DNA of 64,000 nt, taken from Clostridium ljungdahlii DSM 13528. Its GTDB lineage: Bacteria; Bacillota; Clostridia; Clostridiales; Clostridiaceae. Positions 9,730-19,876 of the stretch are shown one piece after another. The DNA is taken from positions 2,666,001 to 2,730,000 of the forward strand of contig NC_014328.1 in NCBI RefSeq assembly GCF_000143685.1, in the 5' to 3' direction. Position numbers and translations under genes: made by a program. Numbering within the stretch: the stretch's first letter is position 1; each line of letters starts with the position of its first letter. Under the pieces are notes generated by a model. That model made no database searches, was not told the DNA's origin, and worked only from the letters and a program-made list of their open reading frames with translations.

Positions 9730-10110
9730 TCACTCCTTATCACATATTTTTTCATAGTTTGCTGCATCAAGTAAATCTTTCAATTCCGATTCATCTGATA
9801 TTTCAATTGAAATTATCCAGTTTTTATAAGGATCTTCATTGAGGCCTTCAGGACTATCTACAAGTTCCTCATTTACTTCTAAGACCTTACCTGAAACTGG
9901 AATACACAAATCTGAAGCTGCTTTTACAGATTCAACTGTTCCAAATACATCACCTTTTGAGAATTCTGAATCCACTTCAGGAAGTTCAACAAAAACAATT
10001 TCTCCTAAAGAATCCTGGGCAAAATCTGTAATACCAACATAAGCTTTGTCCCCATCAACTTTTATCCATTCATGATCTTTTGAATACAATAATTCCTTTA
10101 AAGTTTTCAT
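9730..10110 (-). CDS. gcvH: glycine cleavage system H protein
   Basis: This is a 126-residue lipoyl carrier. The lipoylation region is [19 protein letters not shown], with the modified Lys in ESVKA. The N-terminal [22 protein letters not shown] is diagnostic. It shuttles aminomethyl and dihydrolipoyl groups between P-, T- and L-proteins. It lies between gcvT (16 bases upstream) and gcvPA. No dihydrolipoamide dehydrogenase gene accompanies the operon in this window. Confidence 0.96.
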   Translation of the reverse strand: MKTLKELLYSKDHEWIKVDGDKAYVGITDFAQDSLGEIVFVELPEVDSEFSKGDVFGTVESVKAASDLCIPVSGKVLEVNEELVDSPEGLNEDPYKNWIISIEISDESELKDLLDAANYEKICDKE

Positions 10111-10126
10111 TTATAAATCCTCCCCA

Positions 10127-11233
10127 CTATTTGTTATAATTTTTATTATAAAATTTCTTGCTAACTACTTCCGCATTTAAAAGCTTATTCCTCACCTTTA
10201 TAGAAATAGAAGTTCCAATAGGTGCATATTTAGAATCAATTAAAGCAAAACCTATATTTTTATTTAAAGAGGGTGAGCGATATCCAGTGGTTACTTCTCC
10301 TATTTTCTTATTCTCTGCAAAAACTTCGTATCCGTGCCTTGAAATTCCTCTTTCCTTCATTTCAAAGCCAACTATTTTTCTCTTTAGTCCTTCTTTTTTC
10401 TGCTTTACAAGAGCATCTTTGCCTATGAAATTGTCCTTATCAAGTTTCACAAAAATTCCTATGCCTGCTTCAAGAGGTGTAATTGATTTAGACAATTCAT
10501 TTCCATAAAGTGGCAAGCTAACTTCAAATCTCAAAGTATCCCTTGCACCAAGTCCTATTGGTTTTATACCATCTTCTTTACCTGTTTCAAGTATCTTATC
10601 CCACAGATACTCTGCATTTTCGGTTTCTGAATAAATTTCAAATCCATCTTCTCCTGTATATCCTGTTCTTGAAACCATGCACCTTTTTCCAGCAACTAGT
10701 ACATCTTTTTTGAAGAAATAGAACTTGATGCTATCTAAATCTGTATCCGTTAATTTTTGAAGTATTTTTTGCGCATTTGGCCCCTGAATTGCAAGCTGTA
10801 TAATTGAAGGAGATATATTTTTTATATCTACCTGAAAATTTTCCTTATTTTTTTTCATCCAGTCAATATCTTTATCAGTATTTGCAGCGTTTATTACGAG
10901 AAAAAAGTGCTCATTTGTAAATTTATAAACAAGTATATCATCTACTATTCCACCTTCTGGATAACACATAGGTGTATATAATATTTGGTTTTCTTTAATC
11001 TTAGCTGCATCATTCGTTATTAAATTTTGAACAAATTCTAGTGCATCTTTTCCTGTTATATCTGCTTCTCCCATATGTGAGACATCAAATAATCCTGCTT
11101 TTTTACGTACTGCTTGATGTTCAGATGTTATGCCTTCAAATTGTACTGGCATATCCCATCCTGCAAAATCTATTATTTTTGCACCGTATTTCTTATAAGA
11201 ATCAAACAGCGGAGTTTTCTTTAATTCTTCCAT
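10127..11233 (-). CDS. gcvT: glycine cleavage system T protein (aminomethyltransferase)
   Basis: The protein has 368 residues, the usual size. Landmarks are FAGWDMPVQFEGITSEHQAVRKKAGLFDVSHMGE near the N-terminus, SRTGYTGEDGFEIY in the middle and LGARDTLRFEVSLPLYGNEL. It transfers the methylene group from aminomethyl-GcvH to tetrahydrofolate, giving methylene-THF that connects to one-carbon metabolism. It is the first gene of the operon, 40 bases downstream of the riboswitch terminator. Confidence 0.96.
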   Translation of the reverse strand: MEELKKTPLFDSYKKYGAKIIDFAGWDMPVQFEGITSEHQAVRKKAGLFDVSHMGEADITGKDALEFVQNLITNDAAKIKENQILYTPMCYPEGGIVDDILVYKFTNEHFFLVINAANTDKDIDWMKKNKENFQVDIKNISPSIIQLAIQGPNAQKILQKLTDTDLDSIKFYFFKKDVLVAGKRCMVSRTGYTGEDGFEIYSETENAEYLWDKILETGKEDGIKPIGLGARDTLRFEVSLPLYGNELSKSITPLEAGIGIFVKLDKDNFIGKDALVKQKKEGLKRKIVGFEMKERGISRHGYEVFAENKKIGEVTTGYRSPSLNKNIGFALIDSKYAPIGTSISIKVRNKLLNAEVVSKKFYNKNYNK

Positions 11234-11273
11234 AACATAAAACCTCCTTAATATTTTTATGCATTAAAAAAAA

Positions 11274-11310
11274 GGATATGGAGACTATTTACCCAATAGT
11301 CCACATATCC
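11274..11310 (-). terminator. riboswitch-controlled terminator before gcvT
   Basis: On the minus strand GGATATGTGGACTATT pairs with AATAGTCTCCATATCC and is followed by eight T residues. It lies immediately 3' of the second glycine aptamer. It is the expression platform; glycine binding would be expected to prevent its formation. Confidence 0.85.
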
Positions 11311-11495
11311 TCTGTTTTTTTACCTGAGAGTTTCGATATTAAATATCTTTCACCTTTGGTACTGTCTTAATAACAGCTTTTTCAGAGTTTTGTCCTACAG
11401 CGCTCCTTCTACCTGAGAGTTTTTGATATATCCGTGGCGGCATATCATTGCTTCTTCGGTTAACAACTAGATGCTATCTCGCACTGTATTCATCC
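11311..11495 (-). ncRNA. tandem glycine riboswitch
   Basis: On the minus strand there are two glycine-aptamer copies. Each ends in the conserved ACTCTCAGGTA segment (at about 11411-11421 and 11322-11332). The first has ACCGAAGAAGC and the second a CAAAGGTGAAAG segment. The tandem aptamers precede a terminator hairpin and the gcvT start, the standard clostridial arrangement for turning on glycine cleavage when glycine is high. Confidence 0.9.
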
Positions 11496-11522
11496 AATTT
11501 ATATACTTTTTACTACATTATT

Positions 11523-11551
11523 AATATACACCTTAGAATATGGAATTTCAA
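11523..11551 (-). promoter_or_regulatory. sigma-A promoter of the gcv operon
   Basis: On the minus strand TTGAAA (11551-11546) and TATATT (11528-11523) are separated by 17 bases. Transcription would begin near 11516, just before the first glycine aptamer. Confidence 0.65.
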
Positions 11552-11562
11552 TAAAAATATTT

Positions 11563-12831
11563 TTAATTTTTATCTGAACTTTCAAATTTCTTATCCATAC
11601 TCTTTATATATTCTTCCATAGCATTTACAAGGTGCTTTGAAACCTCTACTGCTTCAACAACGGTTTTGGCACCTGTTACCACATCACCTGATGCAAAAAC
11701 TCCAGACCTTGTAGTTCTTCCTGAATCGTCTGTCTGTATAAGTCCTTTGGAATTTACTTCTATTCCTTCAGAATTGTTTACTATATTTGCCTTAGGTCCC
11801 TGGCCTACAGCAATTATTATAGAATCTGCATTAAAAAGCTTTGTTTCCTCATCTTTTAACGTTACTTTCTTTTTCCCTGTATTTTCATCAAAGGACACCT
11901 CAGTTGGAACTACTTTAATTCCATCATCTGTTATTTCAACTGGTGCCATTTTATAGAGAAATTTCACTCCATCAAGTTTGGCATAATCAATTTCTATATT
12001 ATCTGCTCCTGCATGTTCTTCATCACTCCTTGCAATGATAGTTACGTCATTTGATCCATTTCTAATTATAGTCCTTGCAGCATCCATAGCAACATTTCCT
12101 GCTCCTATAATTGCAACTTTATCTCCCAAATTATAGGCCTCAGGATTTTTAAGATAATCTATGGCATAATTCACATTACCATAAGTTTCTCCTTTAAGTC
12201 CCAAGCTCCTTGGGCTCCACACTCCTGTTCCTATATAAACCGCCCTGTATCCATCCCTAAACAAATCTTCAACAGTTATCACAGGTCCTATAAGAGTATT
12301 AGGCCTTATCTTAACTCTCATATGGAGAAGTTTATCCTTAAGCCTGTCCAAAATATCTTTAGGAAGTCTAAAGGCAGGTATGCCGTATCTCAAAACTCCT
12401 CCTATATCTTCATGGGATTCAAATATAGTTACATCATATCCCTTTCTTGCCATTATAAAGGCAATACTCAATCCTGCTGGACCTGACCCTACTACTGCAA
12501 TTTTTTTATTCAACTTTTTTATATCAGCTGACGTTATAAAATTAAGATAAAAGTCTGATATATATTTTTCGATAAGACCAAACTTTATAGGAGTTCCTTT
12601 TTTACCAAGCACGCAATGGCCTTCACAAAACTTTTCATGTGGACAAACTTGTGAACAAATAGCTGACATGGGGTTATTTTCAAAAAGAAGTTTCCCGGCT
12701 TCTTTTATTTTATTCTCTTTAAAAAGTTTTATTACTTCATTTATAGGGGTACTTACAGGGCATCCTTTTTTACATTGAGGCACTTTACATCCAAGACATC
12801 TATTAGCTTCACCAAAAACAATTTTATCCAA
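11563..12831 (-). CDS. GltD-like FAD-dependent NAD(P)H oxidoreductase
   Basis: The protein has 422 residues. The N-terminal cysteine motifs are CLGCKVPQCKKGCP and CSQVCPHEKFCEGHC, typical of the Fe-S entry domain in glutamate synthase small subunits and related subunits. The FAD-binding motif is IAVVGSGPAGLSIA and the NAD(P) motif VAIIGAGNVAMDAA; a C-terminal ASGDVVTGAKTVVEAV closes the FAD domain. No glutamate synthase large subunit is adjacent. The gene is upstream of, and separate from, the gcv riboswitch unit. Its partner and substrate are unknown; it resembles the first half of the gene at the left edge. Confidence 0.8.
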   Translation of the reverse strand: MDKIVFGEANRCLGCKVPQCKKGCPVSTPINEVIKLFKENKIKEAGKLLFENNPMSAICSQVCPHEKFCEGHCVLGKKGTPIKFGLIEKYISDFYLNFITSADIKKLNKKIAVVGSGPAGLSIAFIMARKGYDVTIFESHEDIGGVLRYGIPAFRLPKDILDRLKDKLLHMRVKIRPNTLIGPVITVEDLFRDGYRAVYIGTGVWSPRSLGLKGETYGNVNYAIDYLKNPEAYNLGDKVAIIGAGNVAMDAARTIIRNGSNDVTIIARSDEEHAGADNIEIDYAKLDGVKFLYKMAPVEITDDGIKVVPTEVSFDENTGKKKVTLKDEETKLFNADSIIIAVGQGPKANIVNNSEGIEVNSKGLIQTDDSGRTTRSGVFASGDVVTGAKTVVEAVEVSKHLVNAMEEYIKSMDKKFESSDKN

Positions 12832-13130
12832 TTCTTCTTCCTCCCTTGTGTGTAAACAAATTCTATAATGTTTTATTTACCATCTGTACTATTTTTTATC
12901 AATACTCTGTACTAATATTTATATTACATATATATAATCATATATAATAGAAATTATCAATACTTATTATCTGTATCTGTATTAATAATCTTCTGTATTT
13001 CTTAATCCATCTTAAAAATACTTGAGATTTCATAAGATTTATAATAGTTATCATGCACAACAAGCACCCCTGTTTTCTTCCTAACTTTTGTAAAATTGCT
13101 TCAAAATAATAATTTATTGTATTTTAAATA
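12832..13130. other. intergenic AT-rich stretch
   Basis: This is about 300 bases between the GltD-like gene and the terminator of the hydratase gene. It probably carries the promoter of the GltD-like gene on the minus strand. I see no open reading frame with a ribosome binding site and no clear RNA structure. Confidence 0.4.
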
Positions 13131-13177
13131 AAAAGCTGCATTAGCTTGAAGTTAATCCTCCATCTAATGCAGCTTTT
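13131..13177 (-). terminator. intrinsic terminator after the hydratase gene
   Basis: AAAAGCTGCATTAG and CTAATGCAGCTTTT form a perfect 14-bp stem, with TTTTTATTTAAA following on the minus strand. It lies about 90 bases after the stop codon of the aconitase-family gene. Confidence 0.85.
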
Positions 13178-13269
13178 CAACGATATTCTAAATATTAATC
13201 CTACATTTATCATTAGCAAACAATATTTCTGCTAAAACTTTTACTGCCAATTAAATTTATTACACTAAA

Positions 13270-15564
13270 TTATTTATCTGTTTTATTATAATTTATTAAA
13301 CATCCATCTAACAATATATTTACTTCTTTTTCAGTAAGCTTGTCAATTTTTACATTGAACTTTTTAAGGTTCCTCTTTACCACATAAGCATCTATTTCAG
13401 ATGGTCTCTCAGCAACAGCCTTTCTTATATTAGGAATAAATATATAATCGCCGCATTCAAACTGTGGTTCATCTTCCATAACAAAAGGAAGTATACCCCA
13501 ATTAATCAAATTTGAACGATATCTTTTAGTAGCATATTCTCTTGCAATATTAGCATATCCACCTAAAACCTTTTGGCAACTGGCTGCCTGTTCTCTAGCA
13601 GAGCCATCTCCAGGCTTTACTGCATATATCATGCTTCCTATACCTGTATTACTTGTATTTATACTGTCAAACTCTTCTTTTATTACACTAAATACTTTTT
13701 CTAGATCCCTATTTGCATCAAAAGGAGACTTTCCTGCGAGTCTATCTTTTTCTGATTTCTGAATTTGTTTTGATCTTCCAACATATTCAGGATCTTTACG
13801 TGACAGCGTAAACTCCGAAAGCTTTAATGGATTAGATCTATAAGAAGATGTATCTCCCGAAGGTATCAATTCATCTGTTGTAGTTACAGGATCTTTGATT
13901 AAAGAACACACTTTTAGTATTAAGTTATCTGAAAGCTCAGGCATATCCGGCCAGTTCTTTATATTAGGCCCAAATCTTAATTCTACATCACTATTTCCTT
14001 TATCAAAAGCATTATAAACACGGTTATCATAAATCGTCTTGTTAAAATAATATTTAGGTATATTGTAATCTGCATCTAAATCTGTAGCTGCTGTAACAAA
14101 TCCTTTGTTAGCAGCTGTTGCTGCTATTGAACGTGCATCCATAAGTGCTGCATAAGAAAGCTGATTTTCATTAGGTTTTGAACCTTCACGATTAGGAAAG
14201 TTTCTAGTTGTATGTCTTATACTGAGTGAATTATTAGCAGGTGTATCTCCTCCTCCAAAACATGGTCCGCAGAAAGCTGTCTTAACTATTGCTCCCGTCT
14301 GCATCAATTCTGCAGCTATTCCGTTTTGAGCTAAACTATAATAAACAGGCTGACTGGAAGGATAAACATTTAATGTGAATTCATCATTTCCAATAGATTT
14401 TCCTTTTAGTATACTGGAAGCTTCACAAATATTTTCATAATTACCTCCGGCACATCCAGCTATACATCCTTGTTCTACATATAACCTATTATCTCTTATC
14501 TTTTCTTTTAAAGAGAAATCAAGATTTTTGTTAGACATTCTGCTTCTGGCATCTTTTTCTACCTTATCTAATATGTCATAAAGGTTTGCGTTAAGTTCTT
14601 CGATAGTGTATACGTTACTTGGATGAAAAGGCATTGCTATCATAGATTTTATTTTTGACAAATCAACACATACAATTCCATCATAATATGCAACGCTTCC
14701 AGGATTTAATTCTTTATAATCTTCTTTTCTTCCATGTAATTCAAGGTAATCACAAACTTTGCTATCAGTTTTCCATATTGAAGTCAAACACGTAGTTTCA
14801 GTAGTCATTACATCTATACCATTTCTATATTCTACAGATAAGTTTTCTATTCCTGGTCCTACAAATTCCATTACCTTGTTTTTAACAAAGCCATTTTTAA
14901 ATACTTCACCAATTATAGCTAGGGCAACGTCCTGTGGTCCTATACCCTTTTGTGGTTTCCCAGTTAAATAAATTCCTATAATTCCAGGATAAGATATATC
15001 ATATGTCTGAGACAGCAGCTGTTTAACAAGTTCTCCGCCACCTTCACCTATTGCCATCGTACCAAGTGCTCCATAACGGGTATGACTATCTGATCCTAAA
15101 ATCATCTTTCCACAGCCTGCCATCATCTCACGCATATACTGATGAATAACTGCTAAATGAGGTGGAACGTATATTCCTCCATATTTCTTTGCAGCAGATA
15201 AGCCAAATAAATGGTCATCTTCATTAATTGTTCCACCAACAGCACAGAGACTATTGTGGCAATTAGTAAGCACATATGGTATTGGAAATTTTGTAAGTCC
15301 ACTGGCACGAGATGTTTGTATAATTCCTACAAAAGTGATGTCATGAGAAGCAAGGGCATCAAATTTAATATTTAAGTTTACATTATCTTTTGATTTATTA
15401 TGATCCTGCAGTATAGAATAAGCTATAGTTTGTTTTTTAGCTTCTTCCTTGTTAATATAATCTTTTCCTAATTTTGCTTTAAGTTTTTCATTGCATTCTT
15501 TATTGTCAAAATATAATTCTTCTCCATTTAATAAATATGCGCCTTCATCATATAACTTAATCAT
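13270..15564 (-). CDS. aconitase-family hydratase (YbhJ type)
   Basis: The protein has 764 residues, in the range of the aconitase superfamily and close to E. coli YbhJ. Recognisable regions are [35 protein letters not shown] and [18 protein letters not shown], the last two supplying likely cluster cysteines, and [12 protein letters not shown]. It probably isomerises or hydrates a di- or tricarboxylate, but the substrate cannot be read from sequence. The DUF6282 gene starts just upstream (42-base gap) in the same direction, so they are likely co-transcribed. The neighbouring MatC/SLC13-type permease and SorC-type regulator suggest a catabolic cluster for an organic acid. Confidence 0.8.
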   Translation of the reverse strand: MIKLYDEGAYLLNGEELYFDNKECNEKLKAKLGKDYINKEEAKKQTIAYSILQDHNKSKDNVNLNIKFDALASHDITFVGIIQTSRASGLTKFPIPYVLTNCHNSLCAVGGTINEDDHLFGLSAAKKYGGIYVPPHLAVIHQYMREMMAGCGKMILGSDSHTRYGALGTMAIGEGGGELVKQLLSQTYDISYPGIIGIYLTGKPQKGIGPQDVALAIIGEVFKNGFVKNKVMEFVGPGIENLSVEYRNGIDVMTTETTCLTSIWKTDSKVCDYLELHGRKEDYKELNPGSVAYYDGIVCVDLSKIKSMIAMPFHPSNVYTIEELNANLYDILDKVEKDARSRMSNKNLDFSLKEKIRDNRLYVEQGCIAGCAGGNYENICEASSILKGKSIGNDEFTLNVYPSSQPVYYSLAQNGIAAELMQTGAIVKTAFCGPCFGGGDTPANNSLSIRHTTRNFPNREGSKPNENQLSYAALMDARSIAATAANKGFVTAATDLDADYNIPKYYFNKTIYDNRVYNAFDKGNSDVELRFGPNIKNWPDMPELSDNLILKVCSLIKDPVTTTDELIPSGDTSSYRSNPLKLSEFTLSRKDPEYVGRSKQIQKSEKDRLAGKSPFDANRDLEKVFSVIKEEFDSINTSNTGIGSMIYAVKPGDGSAREQAASCQKVLGGYANIAREYATKRYRSNLINWGILPFVMEDEPQFECGDYIFIPNIRKAVAERPSEIDAYVVKRNLKKFNVKIDKLTEKEVNILLDGCLINYNKTDK

Positions 15565-15606
15565 AACTTCCTCCCTATTATAATGTAATAAAATTTCATT
15601 TATTGC

Positions 15607-16440
15607 CTAATCAAGATCTAACATTTTTGCTGGGTATATTTTTGTCATATTATTAACAGCTTCTTCAGATAATCCTGAATTTCTTAAAAATGATATATAC
15701 TCATATAATTCTTCGCTCCACACAGGATTCTCAATTTGGCCTCCATCAGTGGATATGATTGTGGATTCATATCCTAAACTTTCAATTGCTCTTAAGTTTG
15801 TTGAAAAATTCTTCTCATATTTACCATTTACACGGTGTGCATAACACCTTTCAAAGTACACTCCATATTTTATTAATGCTCTTTGATCATCCAAAGACAT
15901 ATCTACAGTAGGCCATTCAGGGTGATTTATTAAAATTTTCTTCACACCTATTTCTTTTGCTTTTTCAACAACTACTCTAATTTCATACGGCGATAAGTGA
16001 CCCGTAGCAAGAACAATATTATGCTTTGAAATTAGCTTTAAAATTTTTACAAGTTCAGGAACAATTTGTCCATTATTAATTACCTCAACGCCATCTGACA
16101 TTCCTTTTTGTTTACGTTCATTAGCAGCAAATGAAGTTGGTAACCAAATAATTTTTGCATTCATTTTAATAGCATTTTCTACTGCTGCAATATTCAATCC
16201 TCCCATTTGAGGGTTTAAAACAATTCCACCAAACACATGAATTCCTTTAACTAATTGTTGTGCAATCCATGCTCTATCCATTGTAGGTACTACATGTGAT
16301 TTTAAAACAACAGCACGTGCGCCAACTCTCTTTGCTTCTTTTACTAGTTCAATGTCATTTAATCTTCTTTCCCTAATATCAGGTGCGGTATGGATATGTA
16401 AATCAATAACATCTTCTAAAGCATTATCTTCACATTTCAT
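15607..16440 (-). CDS. DUF6282 family protein, amidohydrolase-like
   Basis: The protein has 277 residues. The start VIDLHIHTAPD is a metal-binding HxH of the PHP/amidohydrolase type. Further His and Asp residues occur in LKSHVVPTMD, LATGHLSPYE, INHPEW and STDGGQ, consistent with a TIM-barrel metal-dependent hydrolase. ATG 16440 follows AGGAGG with good spacing. It is the first gene of a two-gene unit with the aconitase-family hydratase. A lactonase or hydrolase role in the same pathway is inference. Confidence 0.7.
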   Translation of the reverse strand: MKCEDNALEDVIDLHIHTAPDIRERRLNDIELVKEAKRVGARAVVLKSHVVPTMDRAWIAQQLVKGIHVFGGIVLNPQMGGLNIAAVENAIKMNAKIIWLPTSFAANERKQKGMSDGVEVINNGQIVPELVKILKLISKHNIVLATGHLSPYEIRVVVEKAKEIGVKKILINHPEWPTVDMSLDDQRALIKYGVYFERCYAHRVNGKYEKNFSTNLRAIESLGYESTIISTDGGQIENPVWSEELYEYISFLRNSGLSEEAVNNMTKIYPAKMLDLD

Positions 16441-17019
16441 TTTTTCCTCCTGTATTAACCAATTTTATTTCTAATATATATCTAAGCAAATGTTTACATT
16501 TTGCATATTACTACATATTTCTATTTACTAAAAATTAAAATAGAATATTTGACCAACTAATAAATATATACTTAATTTTAAAATTATTTCACTACAATTT
16601 AATAATATCAGATTCATTTTGTAAAGTCAACATTAGTCTATATATTATACAAATGTTTTGAAATTATCCTGTAAAATTAGCGTTATGCAAATTTTGACCT
16701 TTACATAATAAAATTAGCATATCATTAGTGAAACAAGAGTTAATTTTGTATACTTTTGTATTAGTTTTACATGATTTGCTTACAAATTTTAAAATTGAAG
16801 GTAAGACATTAATTTAGCTAAAATATTTGGTTAATTACATAAATTTGTAAATTAAATTTCTAAGGTTCCACCCATTGTCTTGAAAAAGCAAATTAGTTCT
16901 ATTATAATTAGTTTGTATGTATAGGATTATCAGTAGTTTTCTTTAATAATATTATTTCTAAGTTAATTAAAAGTTGTTTTAAATTTGCACTAAATATAAA
17001 ATTAGTTGAGAGGTTAAAC
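16441..17019. other. divergent intergenic region between the DUF6282 gene and the SorC-type regulator
   Basis: This is 579 bases with no gene. A sigma-A promoter for the regulator lies at 16880-16908. Motifs containing CAAATGT occur at about 16486 and 16650 and could be operator half-sites. It is very AT-rich and I see no RNA fold with confidence. Confidence 0.5.
16880..16908 (+). promoter_or_regulatory. sigma-A promoter of the SorC-type regulator
   Basis: TTGAAA (16880-16885) and TATAAT (16903-16908) are separated by 17 bases, which leaves a 5' leader of about 105 bases before the ATG at 17020. Confidence 0.65.
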
Positions 17020-18003
17020 ATGATAGATGAATTTGAAAAAATAAATGAAGCTGAAAGATTAAATTTTCTTGCCGAGTTGTCTGATATGTATTATGAATTA
17101 AATATGACTCAAAGTGAAATAGCAAACAAATTATCTACTACTAGATTTAAAGTTTCTAAATTGCTTCAAGAAGCTCGTGACAAACATGTAGTAGAAATCA
17201 CCATAAACAAACCCCACAGTAGAGTTCCTAAATTAGAAAATATTTTGAAAGAAAATTTTGATTTAAAAGATGCCCTGGTGCTTGATAATAAAATGCTTGC
17301 TTATGAAGAAACCTTAAGTACACTAGGGAAATTAGGAGCTCAATATGTAGACGATTTAATTAGTGAAAATTCTATTGTAGGTGTACTTTGGGGTAAAACT
17401 CTTTTAAATTTAATAAAAAATTTAAAGCCAAAAAAGAAGCTTCCAATAACTACTGTACAAATGGTAGGCTCCGCTGCTAAAGATAATACTATTGTAGATT
17501 CTCAAGAACTCATGAGACGTATGGCAAAAATATATGGAGGTAAATGCAAATATTTATATGCTCCCCTTTACGTAGATAATGATTATGCCAGAAAGGCACT
17601 TATGCATGAACCTGTATTAAGTGATACTATATTCTTTGCAAATAAATCAGATATAATTCTTACAGGAGTAGGTACAACAGATGCTATGTTCTCTTCTTCC
17701 CTTTGGGCAAATTATTTAGAAAGAGTTAAACAGTACTATTTAGATGATCTAAAAGCTGTAGGATGTATTTACGGACGTGTTTACAATGATCTAGGAGAAG
17801 AAGTAGATATTGACATAAACCAAAAAGTCATAGGAATAGATACTTCTGCTATACGCCAAGCAAATCATGTAATAGGTATTGCTGCTGGTAAATTTAAAGC
17901 TAAGGCAATTTTAGGAGCAATACGTGGAAAGTATATAAATACGCTTATTACTGACGATGCTACAGCTTCAAAAATACTTTCTTTAGCCAAAATACAATTT
18001 TAA
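17020..18003 (+). CDS. SorC/DeoR-type sugar-binding transcriptional regulator
   Basis: The protein has 327 residues. The N-terminal helix-turn-helix is YYELNMTQSEIANKLSTTRFKVSKLLQEAR, followed by a sugar-phosphate-isomerase-like effector domain with VGVLWGKTL and LTGVGTTDAMF and ending RGKYINTLITDDATASKIL. This layout is characteristic of the SorC family, whose effectors are usually phosphorylated sugars or similar metabolites. It is divergent from the hydratase/DUF6282 unit and convergent with the permease gene; both are likely targets. A GAGAGG ribosome binding site precedes the ATG. Confidence 0.88.
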   Translation: MIDEFEKINEAERLNFLAELSDMYYELNMTQSEIANKLSTTRFKVSKLLQEARDKHVVEITINKPHSRVPKLENILKENFDLKDALVLDNKMLAYEETLSTLGKLGAQYVDDLISENSIVGVLWGKTLLNLIKNLKPKKKLPITTVQMVGSAAKDNTIVDSQELMRRMAKIYGGKCKYLYAPLYVDNDYARKALMHEPVLSDTIFFANKSDIILTGVGTTDAMFSSSLWANYLERVKQYYLDDLKAVGCIYGRVYNDLGEEVDIDINQKVIGIDTSAIRQANHVIGIAAGKFKAKAILGAIRGKYINTLITDDATASKILSLAKIQF

Positions 18004-18072
18004 AATCACAGCACCTAAAAAGTCTGTAAAAGACATCTTTTATAATAAAACATAGAAAGCTATTTTATCACA

Positions 18073-18119
18073 AAAAAGAAGGTAAATCTCCATTGACTGA
18101 AGATTTATCCTCTTTTTTT
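18073..18119. terminator. bidirectional terminator between regulator and permease
   Basis: AGAAGGTAAATCT pairs with AGATTTATCCTCT (with G-U pairs). It is flanked by A and T runs on both sides, so it can stop the convergent transcripts from 17020-18003 and 18148-19446. Confidence 0.75.
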
Positions 18120-18147
18120 AATACCTTTCATTCAGTTTTAATATAGT

Positions 18148-19446
18148 TTATCTGGCAACAAGAGAAATAATTATACTTGCTACCGTGGCAATTCCCATAC
18201 ACATAGGAGCTGCAATAAAAAGCAGTCTTGGAAATAATTTAGTACGTTCTTCCTCATCTGAACAAGAACCTAATACAATACTTCCACCTGAAGAGAAGGG
18301 TGAAATAGAAGCTGACTGTGCGCCAATAACAATACACATGAAGAGAATAGCTGGACTTATACCTGTTGCCTGTGCAATAGATGGAACAGCCGGAAAAAGT
18401 GCAGGAACAACAACACCAAGTGTGCTGCTAATAGCTGCCATCAATCCCCCTACTATGCTGAGTACTATAGGCACTGCAAAAGCAGGTAAATTACCACTAA
18501 TCCATCCTGCAAGTAATTTTATAGTTCCTGCTTTTATTGCAACTGATATTAACATACCAACACCACAAATCATAATAAGAGTACTCCATGGTACCTTTGC
18601 AATGGCCGCTTTCTGATCAGCAATCTTAAGCATGAGAAGAATAATAGAAAAAATAATTGAAACAAGCCCAACGTCCATTTTAGAATTTATAAAAGTAATA
18701 ACTACATTTTTAGGAACAATTAAATGTAAAACTGGAGGCGCAAGAACTATAACCACCATAGCAATAATAAGATAAAGATTTATTTTTTGTTTTTTATCAA
18801 ATGGTTCTGGTTTTTTTATATTTAATGTTTTTCCTAAATTTCTTAAATTTTTTGAAAATATCATAAAAGCCAAAATTACTAAAATAGGAATGATCATAGT
18901 AATAATGAAAATATATGCCGTATATAAAAATGATAAATCTTTAAACCCTGCTGATTCGATAAAGCTTTTAAATACAATACCACATCCGCTTGTCATAAAA
19001 TTAGCACCTGATAATGCACCATAACTTAAAATAACCGCTCCTATCATTGTATCCATGCCTGTTTCTTTACAAAGCAGTAATGTAAGAGGAGCTAAAAATA
19101 CCATTACTGTAAAATATCCTGCGCCCAAGCCTGAAATCAATACTGCTGCAAAGAAAATAACAAATGGAAGTAATTTCGGCATCTTGCGGCATCTATATAA
19201 AATATGTAAAGAAAGTTTTTCCAGTGTACCGTTTACAAGTGCAAAATTATAAAAAAGTGAAACTGAAAAAATTACAAAAAAAATACTTATCGGCCACATT
19301 GCAATTACCTGTGAAGCTTTTAAATTTAAAACAAAGCATCCAATTATATACGCAAATCCCATAGCAAAAAATCCTGTATTAATTTTTGTTTTATACCCTA
19401 GTGCAATAGAAATTATTATAGCCAATACTACAATTAAACTTATCAT
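18148..19446 (-). CDS. MatC/SLC13-type dicarboxylate permease
   Basis: A 432-residue, very hydrophobic protein with about 11-12 predicted membrane segments. The N-terminal third (GYKTKINTGFFAMGFAYIIG, MWPISIFFVIFSVSLFYNFA) resembles the MatC dicarboxylate-carrier N-terminal domain. The paired internal segments with SGLGAGYF and SPFSSGGSIVLG fit the ion-transporter/SLC13 fold. It would import an organic acid for the adjacent hydratase pathway (inference). It is monocistronic, with a terminator at 18073-18119. Confidence 0.75.
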   Translation of the reverse strand: MISLIVVLAIIISIALGYKTKINTGFFAMGFAYIIGCFVLNLKASQVIAMWPISIFFVIFSVSLFYNFALVNGTLEKLSLHILYRCRKMPKLLPFVIFFAAVLISGLGAGYFTVMVFLAPLTLLLCKETGMDTMIGAVILSYGALSGANFMTSGCGIVFKSFIESAGFKDLSFLYTAYIFIITMIIPILVILAFMIFSKNLRNLGKTLNIKKPEPFDKKQKINLYLIIAMVVIVLAPPVLHLIVPKNVVITFINSKMDVGLVSIIFSIILLMLKIADQKAAIAKVPWSTLIMICGVGMLISVAIKAGTIKLLAGWISGNLPAFAVPIVLSIVGGLMAAISSTLGVVVPALFPAVPSIAQATGISPAILFMCIVIGAQSASISPFSSGGSIVLGSCSDEEERTKLFPRLLFIAAPMCMGIATVASIIISLVAR

Positions 19447-19812
19447 AAATCCTTCCTCCCCAAAATAAATAGTTTATAAAATACTTTTATGAAGCTTATG
19501 CATATAGATATAACATTTAATGCATTAAGTTACTTTATTAATGTAAAACGATTTCTTTATGCTCTAACATCATAACAAATTTAGTGTATCAAACATTTCT
19601 TTTTTTGTCAAAACACTTGTTAAAATTAAAGTCATATGTTTTAATTAACTTTTTAAAGTTCAACATTTATTTTCCTTTAAGGAGCTTATAAGATTATATT
19701 ATGCATTATTTGCATGATATTCTATTAATCACTTGTAAACAGATTAATCATTTGTAAATATAAAACTTAAATGTAGATTTAATAATATAAGACATTTGTG
19801 AAATTAAAATAA
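19447..19812. other. promoter region of the permease gene with repeated CAyTTGTAAA elements
   Basis: There is no gene here. The 13-mer ACAAATTTAGTGT at 19575-19587 recurs at 20949-20961 upstream of the old yellow enzyme gene. CACTTGTAAA (19730), CATTTGTAAA (19749) and CATTTGTGAA (19793) are spaced repeats. These could be regulator-binding sites. Confidence 0.4.
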
Positions 19813-19854
19813 GGAGCATGCCTAGATTTGTGTAAATCAATCCAGATATGCTCC
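19813..19854 (-). terminator. terminator after the old yellow enzyme gene
   Basis: GGAGCATATCTGGATTGA pairs imperfectly with the downstream CAAATCTAGGCATGCTCC on the minus strand and is followed by TTATTTTAATTT. It lies 22 bases after the stop codon. Confidence 0.75.
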
Positions 19855-19876
19855 CGAAATATACTAGTTCGCTAAG

